Shown piece by piece: positions 10,039-18,449 of a DNA stretch of 64,000 bases (position 1 is the first letter of the stretch; every line of letters begins with the position of its first letter). Below the pieces are notes generated by a model. That model was given only the letters and a program-made list of their open reading frames with translations, did no database searches and was not told the origin of the DNA. Origin of the DNA: Halomarina litorea. GTDB taxonomy: Archaea; Halobacteriota; Halobacteria; Halobacteriales; Haloarculaceae. The translations under genes and the position numbers were made by a program. Where the stretch lies: positions 1-64,000 of the forward strand of contig NZ_CP100450.1 in assembly GCF_024227715.1 (NCBI RefSeq), written 5' to 3'.

Positions 10039-11540
10039 GCCGAGACACGCCCACAAACGACGAGTACACGGCGTATCGAGTCGCTGCCCTCCCCCGAGAC
10101 AAGGGCGAGTTCCAGCTCACCCAGCTATTCGAGCGCGGGTATCAGCGGTGGACAGTCGACGGGGAGCAGCAAACAGAGAAGATGCTCGCAGACATCGAGC
10201 GGTTCACTACCGATGCGTTCGCGCCGAGCACACGGGAGGAGGCGGCGGAGCGCCCCTATGTCGACGATCCGGGAGCGCTAGCCACCCTCACGACGCTCGG
10301 GGCGGTCTGCATCATGGACCATCCCAAACTCGAGGATACGCCGCCCCGTCATCTCGCGCTCCTCGGTGATCTCCGCGAACTCTACGTCAACAATATCGCC
10401 TCACTCGTTCGCGAGTACGAAGACTGGTCGCTCCACCAGGAAATCGCCGAAACCCTCTACGCGAAAGATCCCGGTGAGGACGGTGTCCATCCGGGGCGTG
10501 TCTGTACGGACATCACCGAACGCCCCGAGTTCGGAGAGGGGTATTACCTCGAAATCCCGCTCGTCGCCGCCTCACGAAAGTGCCTCGCTCGTTCGGAGGG
10601 GGATGAGAACCAGCAGGGCGAGATCCAGGCCCACATCGCGGACAACCACCTGTACGTCCCCGTCTCAGATTTTATGGCGAAGTACCGCGAGTACGCAGAG
10701 GACGCCTTTGGCCGGCTTCTCGCAGTTCAAGAAGAGGCGCTGACTGCAGACCAGCGGAGCTGGCTCACCGCGAACGAATCAGCGATCACTGACCGCATCG
10801 ACCGGTTCTTCCAGGCCGGACAAACCCATCGCGTGTGGGAGAACTGGAGCCGACAGAAACGTGACCTGCTGACGATCATCAACGCTGTCTCTGACGCAGA
10901 CGACGACGTCGCCCAACTCGGTGAGACGCAGACTGCACGCGACCTCTACGAAGCGGTTGACGCATACGAGCCGAAGCGAACATGGGAGCGAAGAGTCTGT
11001 GAGTCGATTTCTTCGCCGCGAAGTCTCGGGACGGTGCTCTCGCGGAACCGCGATCACGCGAGCGTCACCGTTGAGAACGCGCGCTTGAATCGGTACACGC
11101 TCACCAAATACAGCGACGGTGCGCAACCCCTCCACGTCGACGAACTCGAAGATCTGTTCGAGTTGCCCTGTATGGCGGCGATGGACGAGCGCCTGCAGGA
11201 GAAGAAACCCGTTCGGAAGGACCTGTTCAATCTGGTGCGGATGGCGTGGTGGCTCCCACAGTACCGGGACGCGAGTACGGGGGAATTCATCAGCGACGTG
11301 AAAGACCTGTTCTCGCGGTGGCCCTGGTACGACGACGAGGTGACTGGGTACCAGATTCGGTACGAACTCGACAACGACATCGGCGGAGAAATCCCCCTCC
11401 CGATGAATTGTGCGAATGATGATATGCAGCGGTACTGCATCGGGCGCGACCAGTGCCCGTACTCGATCTATGGGAGCCTCCCCTTCCCCGACGAGATGTA
11501 CGAGCAGATCGATGACCAAGGAGCGTCTCCTTCACAGTAA
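10035..11540 (+). CDS. primase large-subunit-like protein with four-Cys Fe-S domain (PriL-like)
   Basis: A 501-residue protein. Its last 130 residues show the PriL C-terminal pattern: a LPCMAAM helix with Cys379, a long helical stretch with a YQIRYEL motif, and then Cys459, Cys468 and Cys474 in MNCANDD, RYCIGRDQC. Four such cysteines bind a 4Fe-4S cluster in archaeal and eukaryotic PriL. The N-terminal 360 residues are helical, as expected for PriL. It follows the PriS-like gene with a 4-base overlap, so the two probably form a heterodimer. The similarity was recognised by eye and is distant; its gene neighbour supports it. Confidence 0.7.
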   Translation: MSRDTPTNDEYTAYRVAALPRDKGEFQLTQLFERGYQRWTVDGEQQTEKMLADIERFTTDAFAPSTREEAAERPYVDDPGALATLTTLGAVCIMDHPKLEDTPPRHLALLGDLRELYVNNIASLVREYEDWSLHQEIAETLYAKDPGEDGVHPGRVCTDITERPEFGEGYYLEIPLVAASRKCLARSEGDENQQGEIQAHIADNHLYVPVSDFMAKYREYAEDAFGRLLAVQEEALTADQRSWLTANESAITDRIDRFFQAGQTHRVWENWSRQKRDLLTIINAVSDADDDVAQLGETQTARDLYEAVDAYEPKRTWERRVCESISSPRSLGTVLSRNRDHASVTVENARLNRYTLTKYSDGAQPLHVDELEDLFELPCMAAMDERLQEKKPVRKDLFNLVRMAWWLPQYRDASTGEFISDVKDLFSRWPWYDDEVTGYQIRYELDNDIGGEIPLPMNCANDDMQRYCIGRDQCPYSIYGSLPFPDEMYEQIDDQGASPSQ

Positions 11541-12436
11541 CTGACCGAGTCGAGCGAACACGGTTACGTTTGACAGTTCGCGTATCTATTTCTCGTCGGT
11601 ATATCGAGAGTGTTCAGGACTGCGGTTTGCAAATACGAATGAGGGCTTCTCCGTGAGTAATTGAGCAGCCTTAGCGGTTCTGTCCCCTCGATTTTCATTT
11701 ATCGTCTGGACTTGCTTTCATATAGGATCCGCAACCTTATTCGCCGATTTCCCGTTTCACCGAGATTCAGCGGGTAGCGGCCGTCACACGTTGCATATAT
11801 CAACGAGATTCCCGAGGTTCGTTTTCATATAACAAAAAACGCCCTCAAATCAGGCCTCCGCTATCCTATGCAATTCTGTAGCCGTCAAGTCGGAGTTCGC
11901 ACCTCGAAAATCGTCCAAAGGAAGGGTGGGGTACGAGTGTGAATCCGGTGTGTTGCAGAGAGGGGATTCAGGGAAGGTCGGAGTACAGGCGGAACTTGGA
12001 AAGCTATCAGCTGCAGATAACACAGCGAGCGCCGTAGCCGAGTGGTGGGATGGAGGGAGACAGGTGGTGAGGTATTGGTCGGGAGTGGGCAGAGAGACGA
12101 GGACTAGACAGGGCTGATTGAGACCACTCATTTGGCGGAGGTTGAGTTTTCAGAGTGCGTATGAATGTGGAGGGAGGAATAGATATTCTCCTTCGTGAAG
12201 CCGGGGGGTTAGCCGGCGGTGTGACGGGAGTGGTGAGCATATGATGTCCTCCATGAGAGGGTGTGTCCTTCGCGCCTTGTATCAGTCTTCGTATGTACGT
12301 GAATAGAGGGCGCGTGGTCAGGGAGTTGTTGTTCGCGCCGCCGAAGGGTGACGGCGCTCAGCAGTCACGATCATTCGGATTGACCCCTGACGTGCGAGGG
12401 GCTCCGGTCAGTTGAGTGCAGTCAGTGAGTGATTCT
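11541..12436. other. long non-coding stretch after the transfer operon, purine-skewed
   Basis: About 900 bases without a convincing gene. The first third is AT-rich and repeats TTTCATATA (about 11716 and 11822). From about 11930 to 12240 the plus strand is strikingly rich in G and A and poor in C. The short frames here (63 aa plus, 93 aa minus) are low-complexity and look spurious. Candidate uses are an origin of transfer or replication, or an untranslated RNA; nothing in the sequence decides between them. The end carries one copy of the hairpin family (12330-12358). Confidence 0.5.
12330..12358 (+). repeat. hairpin-family copy 1 (before the 12437 gene)
   Basis: Stem GCGCCG (12335-12340) pairs with CGGCGC (12352-12357); the loop CCGAAGGGTGA holds the GGGTG core. 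A broken T run (TTGTTGTT) precedes it. The start codon is 79 bases downstream. Confidence 0.7.
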
Positions 12437-12919
12437 ATGACGACGTTCAGTAACTCCGAGTCAGCGACCGCATCGTCTTCAGAGAACCACGCGAGTCCAC
12501 GAGATACCGGCGAGCAATCTCGGCAGTCTGGGTGGCTAGACGAAGAGAGCAGCGACGACGGGACACCGACGCTCGAGATGGATCGGTGTCCGGAGTGTGG
12601 AGCACGTCGCTTCGTTTCGAAACTCCTGGTGTACGAGGTGACGAGCTTCGACGAGGGCGGTGAACGAGAGTTCCGTCGGCAACACGTCCGGGCGGAGTTC
12701 GAGTACACCTGTAGCGAGTGCCAGACAACACTCCGGAGGCTGCCTGCGGATCGACGCGACTACTACGACGAGGTCAACGTCCTCGAAGCGGAACGCCGTG
12801 CAGCCCTTCGAGATCAACTTCAACAGTTGTGTCGCCGGGGCGGGCGACGACTCTGGACAACGAAGGCCTGGATTGGGATTCTACTCCTCACTGTCGTGGC
12901 GGCTTTGATCTGGCTGTAA
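12437..12919 (+). CDS. zinc-ribbon protein with C-terminal membrane anchor
   Basis: Unrecognised protein of 160 residues from the ATG at 12437 (an in-frame start at 12416 is less likely). A Ser-rich acidic N-terminus is followed by a zinc ribbon with CPECGARR and, about 40 residues later, CSECQTT. A basic helix follows and then a single C-terminal hydrophobic segment (WIGILLLTVVAALIWL), so it is probably tail-anchored with the ribbon in the cytoplasm. A family hairpin lies upstream. The function is unknown; zinc ribbons of this kind bind nucleic acids or partner proteins. Confidence 0.65.
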   Translation: MTTFSNSESATASSSENHASPRDTGEQSRQSGWLDEESSDDGTPTLEMDRCPECGARRFVSKLLVYEVTSFDEGGEREFRRQHVRAEFEYTCSECQTTLRRLPADRRDYYDEVNVLEAERRAALRDQLQQLCRRGGRRLWTTKAWIGILLLTVVAALIWL

Positions 12920-13001
12920 CTTCCAACCGAAGGCCTGTACGCAGTAGCACTTCGCTGGGGGAGTTACATCGCGAGGAGACGAGAGGGAACCCTGATCTGA
13001 C

Positions 13002-13667
13002 TTATCCCTCTCCATCTACCCCGATTTCTCTATCGAATTGCATGAAGAACTCGTCCATGAAACCCTGCCGGGGCTGACCAAGGCGACGTCCTGGTGAAGT
13101 ATACAACCTATCTAGACGCTCCTCCGCCCACTCCCGTAGTAGAGCGATATCAGAATGATCCGATGGAGGTGCTCCGGAAACTGAAGCGTCATCGATTACT
13201 GCGTATTTTTCGCCCATCCGGCCCGATCTCTCACCGACAATACAGGCTAAGCGAACGATACCACGTGCTCCAGTGGCTTCCAGCTTGTCTGCGTCGAAGA
13301 GCAATTTCGCTTCAAGCGTCTTTGGATCCGGAGAGCTAGACCGAATGCTATGGGCTCTGATACAGTGTTTGATTGCATCAATTTGGGCGGGGGTTACTGC
13401 TTCGGCTTGGAGCAGTTCCTCCGCTTTCACTGCGCCCCAAGCGTCGTGATCATCGATCTCACCCATCCGTTCTCGTGGGCGACCGATATCGTGTAGCCAC
13501 GCTGCTGCAGATAGAATTTCGTCATCGACTGTCCGCTCACACTCATTTCCCAACCGAACGGCCAAGTCGCGCACCCGTTTGGCATGGAAACTATCGTGTG
13601 CTGGGAGGGCATCTTCGTAATAGGGCACCGACAACTTTCGAGCAAGGGGACCTAGTCTCTCCGTCAT
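13002..13667 (-). CDS. HD-domain metal-dependent phosphohydrolase
   Basis: HD-superfamily hydrolase of 221 residues, starting at MTERLGPL (13667) rather than at the longer frame start (13748), since the extra 27 residues look untranslated. The motif order is H...HDIGRP (the HD pair) followed by H and a later FDADKLEATGARGI segment with the final Asp, as in the YpgQ/YfbR-like group. Substrates in this group are nucleotides. It stands alone on the minus strand, convergent with the zinc-ribbon gene, and looks intact. Confidence 0.8.
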   Translation of the reverse strand: MTERLGPLARKLSVPYYEDALPAHDSFHAKRVRDLAVRLGNECERTVDDEILSAAAWLHDIGRPRERMGEIDDHDAWGAVKAEELLQAEAVTPAQIDAIKHCIRAHSIRSSSPDPKTLEAKLLFDADKLEATGARGIVRLACIVGERSGRMGEKYAVIDDASVSGAPPSDHSDIALLREWAEERLDRLYTSPGRRLGQPRQGFMDEFFMQFDREIGVDGEG

Positions 13668-13772
13668 TGAAAACAGGAAGAAATCTACTCCAAGATAACA
13701 TAGTAACTGTGGAACTCTCATACGGCACACGTACAGCTGAGACAGCATAGGAAACAGAGGTGCTTACTCTCG

Positions 13773-14006
13773 TTAGGGTCGTGATGGCAGCCGCAGTTCG
13801 TCTTCGACTTCGTAGAGGTAGCCTTTCAGGAGCAACTGCTCGATGTGCGCTCTCGCGTCGGCACGTTCGACGCCCTTCTCCATGAGATGATTGACGGCGT
13901 CCTCCCGGGTGAGAACCTCGTCGCTTTCCGCTGTGTCGAGGTACTGCTCGATGTGATCGAGTGCAGCTTCCTCGCCGGAGTTGATTGGCGTCCGCGACTC
14001 CCACAT
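13773..14006 (-). CDS. small winged-helix-like protein
   Basis: A 77-residue acidic protein with the helix pattern of a short winged helix: an amphipathic helix (DHIEQYLD), a putative recognition pair (REDAVNHLMEKGVERADARAHIEQLLLKG, described here as one region, residues about 33-61) and a strand pair ending in YEVEDELRL. Unrecognised at family level. It lies 87 bases downstream of the MBL gene on the same strand, with no hairpin, and could be its co-transcribed regulator. Confidence 0.6.
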   Translation of the reverse strand: MWESRTPINSGEEAALDHIEQYLDTAESDEVLTREDAVNHLMEKGVERADARAHIEQLLLKGYLYEVEDELRLPSRP

Positions 14007-14093
14007 TGGTCCATATACGAGGACTACAGATTAGGAATTTCTGGTCGCCGTCACTAGACTATGACTCCCATCTGGTGCGTCACGCAGAAACGG

Positions 14094-15812
14094 CTACGTA
14101 TCTTGGGCCGACTGATCGTCATCCCTCTCTGAGTCTATACCGTTGAGGAGCCGGACGCGTAATCGCTGGCCGTGTTCGAGATGGTCCGGTGGGTTCTCAA
14201 GCCGTAGCAGGAGCGTCCCATCGCCCGCATCAACGACGCGGGCGTCGATGTCGTGGCCTGTGATTGCCGATTCAATGCGGTCGAGACGGGCATCAATCCC
14301 CGACAGGACGGAATCGATATCCGGGTCACCGTCAGGTATTGGTAGTTCACCGGCCATCCCGTCGGTCATCACACGATCTGTGGAGGGCGCCGGACTGTCA
14401 GTCGCTTGCTGCGGAGCAGGTGTTTCACTCGACGCGTGCTCGGTGTGTTCTACTGAAAGCCGGTCACTGAGCGCTGTCAGATCAAGCCCCTCCGCGCCGA
14501 GATCAACCTCGTCGAGCCGCGTTACCGTCAAGAGCGGTAGCTCCGCGTCCGCAATCGCGTCGCCAAGCACTCCGCCCATCGTGGTCGTCCCGGACTGCAC
14601 CCGACGCTTCGTTGACTCCGTCACCCACGGTGGCGGTGTCCAGCCCGAGTCGTCGAGGAGCGTGTAGCAGTCCGTGTCATCAGTGGCCCAGACGAAACTG
14701 GCGTACTTGTCCTTGTACTGGTTCGCAGCAGCGCCCTGTTGATGTGTGATCACCACGTGGACTGGAGAGAGCGCCTCGACGACGTCGTCGATCGTGTGCG
14801 GTGCGGGGTGATTGCTGAGCGAAAAGTGGTGGGTCGTACACGCCGCACTCGTTACGGGGGAACTCCCGCCGTTGATGAGCTGAACGAGCGTTGCACCGGG
14901 ATCGTCCGCGACCGTCTCGAAGAGCCGCTTGGCACTCCCATCGATCGGTACCTCTGGCCCTGCAATCGTCACCCCATCCGATTCCAACACTGTCGACGGG
15001 TCAGCAAACTCGGGGGTCGTCGCGACGTTCGGGACGCTGTACTCAAGCCGGTCGTAGAGCTTTGCCACGTGGCCAACAAGCCTGATCGAAAGCCGTTCGT
15101 CCCACTCCTCGGCGAGATGCCCGAGGAGATACGCCACCTGCAGCCCGGTTAGGCCACTGGCTGTCGCGAGTACGGTCGAGCCGGCCCAGACGCGTTCACA
15201 GATCGTTCCGACAGCATCGGTGAGGGTCGCTTCGAAGTCCTCGCTCGTGGCGGCCGTCAGGACAAGAACGTCGACATCCACAGGGAGATCGAGGTCGAAG
15301 CCTGGGTAGCCAGCAGCACGACGGGTCGTGAAATCACCAGTGACGAGGATTGTTCGCCGCTCGTCGTCGGCAGTGACCTCGAAGAGAAAGCCCGCAGCAC
15401 CCGGCGTGTGGCCAGCTGGAACGGGATGGACGCGGAGACCGGGAACAATCTGTGTCCATCCGTTGATTGCCTCCAGCTGGTCGAGCACGCGCTCCGTATT
15501 CGAGAGGTCGTAGTGGTCCGCGCCAGCCGCGAAAACGTCTTCGAGGATGGTGGCCGTATCGGTAGCGGCATACACTGGCGCCCCATGCGTGAGGGTGTCG
15601 CCGAGTGAGTGATAGTGGTCGAGATGAGCGTGCGTGAGACAGACCGCCGTGAGATATTCGTTGGCGTCCTCGTCGAGAAGCTCATCGATTGCGACGTTCT
15701 GTCCAGCATCGACCAGCACGCAGACCGTCTGGTCGGGAAGTAACCCATCAATCCGGAGGACAACCGACTCGCGCCCGGAGTACGGGTTCGCGTGCTGGAA
15801 CTGGATCTCCAT
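14094..15812 (-). CDS. metallo-beta-lactamase-fold hydrolase with long C-terminal extension
   Basis: A 572-residue MBL-fold enzyme. The metal motif is THAHLDHYHS (about residues 59-68), followed by PAGHTPGA (about 132-139) and a TGDFTTR motif (about 156-162). A second region resembles the beta-CASP insert of archaeal CPSF/RNase J enzymes (TASGLTG, FSLSNHPAP, ITHQQGAA motifs), which suggests a nuclease on RNA or DNA. The last 180 residues are acidic and end in a helix-plus-strand segment with no known family. It is the only gene controlled by the operator-like sequence at 15858-15877. The mobile-element setting suggests a role in DNA or RNA processing. Confidence 0.75.
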   Translation of the reverse strand: MEIQFQHANPYSGRESVVLRIDGLLPDQTVCVLVDAGQNVAIDELLDEDANEYLTAVCLTHAHLDHYHSLGDTLTHGAPVYAATDTATILEDVFAAGADHYDLSNTERVLDQLEAINGWTQIVPGLRVHPVPAGHTPGAAGFLFEVTADDERRTILVTGDFTTRRAAGYPGFDLDLPVDVDVLVLTAATSEDFEATLTDAVGTICERVWAGSTVLATASGLTGLQVAYLLGHLAEEWDERLSIRLVGHVAKLYDRLEYSVPNVATTPEFADPSTVLESDGVTIAGPEVPIDGSAKRLFETVADDPGATLVQLINGGSSPVTSAACTTHHFSLSNHPAPHTIDDVVEALSPVHVVITHQQGAAANQYKDKYASFVWATDDTDCYTLLDDSGWTPPPWVTESTKRRVQSGTTTMGGVLGDAIADAELPLLTVTRLDEVDLGAEGLDLTALSDRLSVEHTEHASSETPAPQQATDSPAPSTDRVMTDGMAGELPIPDGDPDIDSVLSGIDARLDRIESAITGHDIDARVVDAGDGTLLLRLENPPDHLEHGQRLRVRLLNGIDSERDDDQSAQDT

Positions 15813-15837
15813 CGATGTCTCCCTCTTCAGAGTCCGT

Positions 15838-15877
15838 CATTATATATCATCACCACGACGGTGGACCAAACCACCGT
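15838..15877 (-). promoter_or_regulatory. TATA box and operator-like hairpin of the MBL gene
   Basis: On the minus strand an ATATATAA-type box (15838-15848) sits 26-36 bases before the ATG at 15812, the leaderless spacing. Just upstream is a perfect inverted repeat, ACGGTGG (15858-15864) and CCACCGT (15871-15877), with a 6-base spacer. It is well placed to bind a regulator that acts on TBP/TFB recruitment. Confidence 0.45.
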
Positions 15878-15964
15878 GCAAGGCTGAAACATGAGGTGGG
15901 ACGGCCGAGTCGGAGGCCTGTAGCGAGTCCTTCTGGATTCCGATATCGTTAGTGAGGTTTATCG

Positions 15965-16003
15965 GCGCCAGGAGGCGTGAGGCACACTTACGACTGTGCC
16001 TCG
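15965..16003 (+). repeat. hairpin-family copy 2, overlapping a second hairpin
   Basis: GCGCC (15965-15969) faces GGCAC (15981-15985) with one mismatch; the loop AGGAGGCGTGA keeps the family core exactly. A competing hairpin, GAGGCACA with TGTGCCTC (about 15979-16002), shares the 3' arm, so two folds exclude each other. The start codon at 16015 follows. Confidence 0.6.
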
Positions 16004-16014
16004 CGTGAGTTCTT

Positions 16015-16305
16015 ATGACTGGTCCTGATATACTCGACGACACTAGAGACGATCACGAGCGACTTGAAACCGAACTCCTCGCACAAGACCGGGATGCAGT
16101 CCGGGTGGCGACGGCGGACATCGACGAGACGATGGCGCGACAACTCGTCAGTGACCTCGTCGACGACGGGGCCGTGACGGCGGTCGCCGAACAACGAGTG
16201 CTGGTTCACGAACCAAGTGGCGAAGCCTTTGACTCGATTCTACAGCTCGCTGTCTTCCATCGTGGCTGGTCGGCTGCCCGCGACACCGGCGAGGCGGACG
16301 AGTGA
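16015..16305 (+). CDS. small acidic winged-helix-like protein
   Basis: A 96-residue protein, unrecognised. The middle (DETMARQLVSDLVDDGAV) looks like the recognition part of a winged helix, and the following strand pair (TAVAEQRVLVHE) fits the wing. Its stop overlaps the start of the next gene by 4 bases, so the two are translated together. A degenerate family hairpin lies 29 bases before the ATG. Confidence 0.6.
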   Translation: MTGPDILDDTRDDHERLETELLAQDRDAVRVATADIDETMARQLVSDLVDDGAVTAVAEQRVLVHEPSGEAFDSILQLAVFHRGWSAARDTGEADE

Positions 16306-16631
16306 TGCAGCAGACGCTCTCCGGGTGTGCCTTCTGTGAGGCAGTACCCGGGTCCGCGGCAGGCACGGCGTATACATGGGGGAAAGACGAGCGAGTCACC
16401 CACCAGATCTGCGTCGACTGTGCCGTCCAAGAGCATCCCGATCCCGACGAGCGGGATCACCACGCCTGTGATAGCTGTGGCCTCGTCGTCGACGCGCTCA
16501 CTGCGCTCACGCGATTCCGTGTTGAACTCGGGCATCTCGAAGGGCCGGTGCAGCTGTGTACTCGCTGTAACCCCGGTGGCCCCGCGACGTACTGGACACG
16601 GGACCTCGAGACGCACGTCGTCGATGAATAG
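16302..16631 (+). CDS. zinc-binding small protein with CxxC pairs (DUF7558-like)
   Basis: A 109-residue protein with repeated zinc-binding pairs: CAFC near the N-terminus, CVDC, then CDSC and CTRC. The spacing suggests two zinc sites. It resembles the haloarchaeal family I know as DUF7558, common on plasmids; the number is from memory. It overlaps the preceding gene by 4 bases. The function is unknown; a nucleic-acid or adaptor role is the usual guess for such proteins. Confidence 0.6.
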   Translation: MMQQTLSGCAFCEAVPGSAAGTAYTWGKDERVTHQICVDCAVQEHPDPDERDHHACDSCGLVVDALTALTRFRVELGHLEGPVQLCTRCNPGGPATYWTRDLETHVVDE

Positions 16632-16726
16632 CCCGCCCGGCCCACCACCCCCAGTCAATCAGCGAGAACGAACTGGCTTAAAAATACGTCGATACATCTA
16701 ATACACACAGCGACAAAGCAATACAC

Positions 16727-17092
16727 ATGCCCATCGACATCGAGACGTTCGAATCCTCTCCCGAGGACCGCCTCCAGCACTCCGGGGAGACGAACGCCGA
16801 TCGCGTGATGCGATTCCTCGCCGCACATCCCGATCAGGCGTTCACACAGAGCGAGATTCAGGATGCGACCGACGTGAAAGCCGGGAGCATCAGCGTCGTC
16901 CTCTCTCGACTCGAAGATCGGGGTCTCGTCCGGCACAAGGGCAACTACTGGGCGCTCGGTGAAGCCGACGACGTCGCCGCGTATGCCAGCATGCGCGAGA
17001 GTACGCGGGCGGCCAACGACCGCTTCGGCGAGGAAGACATGGACGAGTGGTTGGAGCACGCCGTCGACGACGAGGATGAGGCGACTGAATGA
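16727..17092 (+). CDS. winged-helix regulator, probable antitoxin of the MazF-like toxin
   Basis: A 121-residue protein with a clear winged helix (about residues 25-75): ADRVMRFLAAHP, QSEIQDATDVK and SISVVLSRLEDRGLV cover the three helices and GNYWAL the wing. An acidic C-terminal tail follows. The gene overlaps the PemK/MazF gene by 4 bases and precedes it, the classic antitoxin-first order, so it probably neutralises the toxin and represses the pair. AT-rich promoter DNA (around 16676-16685) lies upstream. An ordinary MarR-like regulator is the alternative. Confidence 0.75.
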   Translation: MPIDIETFESSPEDRLQHSGETNADRVMRFLAAHPDQAFTQSEIQDATDVKAGSISVVLSRLEDRGLVRHKGNYWALGEADDVAAYASMRESTRAANDRFGEEDMDEWLEHAVDDEDEATE

Positions 17093-17430
17093 GTTACCAG
17101 CGCGGGGATGTCGTCTGGGGACCCGATCCGTTCAAGTCGGGTGAAAACCCGCGTCCGTGGCTGATCCTCAACAACGACAGCCATCCGTTCGGTGATGAGG
17201 AGTACATGACGGTCACGCTGACGACGACGCCCCACGATGAAGGGGTTCCCCTCGAAGACGGCGACTGGGTTGAGGGTGGGATGCCCAGGCAGAGCTACGC
17301 CTCGCCGTGGGCACTCGCGTCGCCGAAGCACGCCGCGATCGTCCGACGGCAGGGTCGCCTCGAGGAATCGTTCGTCCAAACCGTCGTCGACGAGCTTGAG
17401 ACCTATCTCGAGGCACCGACCGAAGAATAA
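17089..17430 (+). CDS. PemK/MazF-family toxin (mRNA interferase)
   Basis: A 113-residue PemK/MazF-type protein. The N-terminal RGDVVWG strand, the PRPWLILNND motif and the TVTLTTTP strand match the conserved core of these endoribonucleases, which cut mRNA at short sequences. Length is normal. It is translationally coupled to the wHTH gene upstream. A toxin-antitoxin pair fits a plasmid or conjugative element, where it would stabilise inheritance. No decay is visible. Confidence 0.8.
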   Translation: MSYQRGDVVWGPDPFKSGENPRPWLILNNDSHPFGDEEYMTVTLTTTPHDEGVPLEDGDWVEGGMPRQSYASPWALASPKHAAIVRRQGRLEESFVQTVVDELETYLEAPTEE

Positions 17431-17580
17431 CCGACCGAATCACGACCAAGCTTGACGACCCGTACGATCTCTGAGAGGGGACTGGGAATCCCGATCGCGT
17501 GTCGGCCAATAGTGTTCGTTACGGGACGACCGCCGGCTGGTTTCTGAAGACCTTGGAACGTTGACCGAGAGTACCATCTC

Positions 17581-18030
17581 CGAAAGCCCTCGGCCGCTCG
17601 GCATCCCGCGACCCACGCTGCGCTCCTCGTTTCACTCGGTGCTTACGGGGTCGGGGGACGACCGAGGGCGGCCTCGCCCTTTCTAAGTCCACCAGGATGT
17701 CGGCTGTGTCACTGAGCGTCGAGAGTGGTTGAACGGTGTTTTTCTACGGCCCGCCCCGCTCGCCGCTGCCGCCCTCCGCGTCGCTCGCGACCGACCATTC
17801 CGGGCGTGCGGGCGCTCTCCGCACCGCCCGCGCCCGTTCCGGGCTAAAGTGCATGTGCCCTCGACGCCAGCGGGTAAGCGCGAGGGGTTGCGCCCCTTGC
17901 GGGCTTTCGCGTTCCAGGGCTTGGTGCCGCCTGCGCTGTCGCGCGCCACACCGCGGCGCGCGTTCTCGGCGACAGTCGCCCTGGACACGGACCCGCAGTC
18001 CGGGCCGGACACGACCGGGCATATCGATAT
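17581..18030 (+). repeat. GC-rich non-coding repeat, copy A
   Basis: A long GC-rich region without a credible gene. Three blocks recur in the same order at 23667-23947: a GAAAG...CTTTC-bounded block (17582-17683), a block starting CTACGGCCCGC (about 17744-17806) and a block GCTAAAGTG..ATGTGCCC (about 17842-17871). The first block folds as a long hairpin whose arms differ from those of copy B yet still pair, which points to a structured RNA or DNA element. The stretch from 17431 to 18185 holds only this and one family hairpin. Confidence 0.6.
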
Positions 18031-18062
18031 CTGACCTGCCCTCTACTGACCACGCCGATAGG

Positions 18063-18092
18063 GTTTTTAGCGCCTGCAATGGGTGCAGGCGC
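18063..18092 (+). repeat. hairpin-family copy 3 (before the 18186 gene)
   Basis: After TTTTT, GCGCCTGCA (18070-18078) pairs perfectly with TGCAGGCGC (18084-18092); loop ATGGG, so the core reads AATGGGTG. This is the longest perfect stem of the family (9 bp). Confidence 0.8.
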
Positions 18093-18185
18093 GGTTTGAA
18101 CACGCCTGCATAGGAGCTAGGTGATTTCTGATGGAACAACACCACCAGCGACAGGCGTATCGTCACTCAGAGGAGGATCGACAAG

Positions 18186-18362
18186 ATGGCGGTTGACCTT
18201 GGCCGGGTTGAGCAGGCGGAAGACGAACTGGAGCAGTGGTTGGTCGACCAAGCCGAAGCGGGTGTTCCCGAGATCGTTCTCGTCGGACTCCTTCATGACT
18301 ACGCCGACGACATCGAACAGCTCGGGTACGTCCCACGGATGTGGGGACGCAACGACCGATGA
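18186..18362 (+). CDS. 58-residue helical protein
   Basis: A short acidic protein starting MAVDLGRVEQ, preceded by a good GAGGAGG ribosome-binding site about 10 bases upstream, which decides the start. It is almost entirely helical, with an ELEQWLVDQAEAG helix and a LVGLLHDYADDI helix. Unrecognised. A family hairpin lies upstream and another follows it, so it is a single-gene unit of the accessory backbone. Confidence 0.6.
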   Translation: MAVDLGRVEQAEDELEQWLVDQAEAGVPEIVLVGLLHDYADDIEQLGYVPRMWGRNDR

Positions 18363-18384
18363 TACACCCCGACTTTCGTGCTGT

Positions 18385-18414
18385 GTTTTTTGCGCCCGTA
18401 ACGGGCGGGGGCGC
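18385..18414 (+). repeat. hairpin-family copy 4 (before the TnpB-like gene)
   Basis: TTTTTT, then GCGCCC (18392-18397) pairing with GGGCGC (18409-18414); loop GTAACGGGCGG. The start codon at 18450 is 35 bases on. Confidence 0.7.
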
Positions 18415-18449
18415 GACGTGATCGGGCCTTCACCAGAGAGGAATCACAC

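Noticed and set aside
11850-12131. Short open frames of 93 (minus) and 63 (plus) codons in the gap after the primase genes
   Set aside because: Composition is low-complexity (Pro/Ser/Thr-rich on the minus strand), there is no ribosome-binding site or recognisable domain, and the region is strongly strand-skewed, which creates long frames by chance.
17720-18020. Long GC-rich frames in the repeat regions (17.7-18.0 and 23.6-24.2 kb) as genes
   Set aside because: All six frames are open by chance in GC-rich DNA, the translations are Arg/Pro-rich without acidic bias, and conservation between copies falls in blocks that do not respect a frame.
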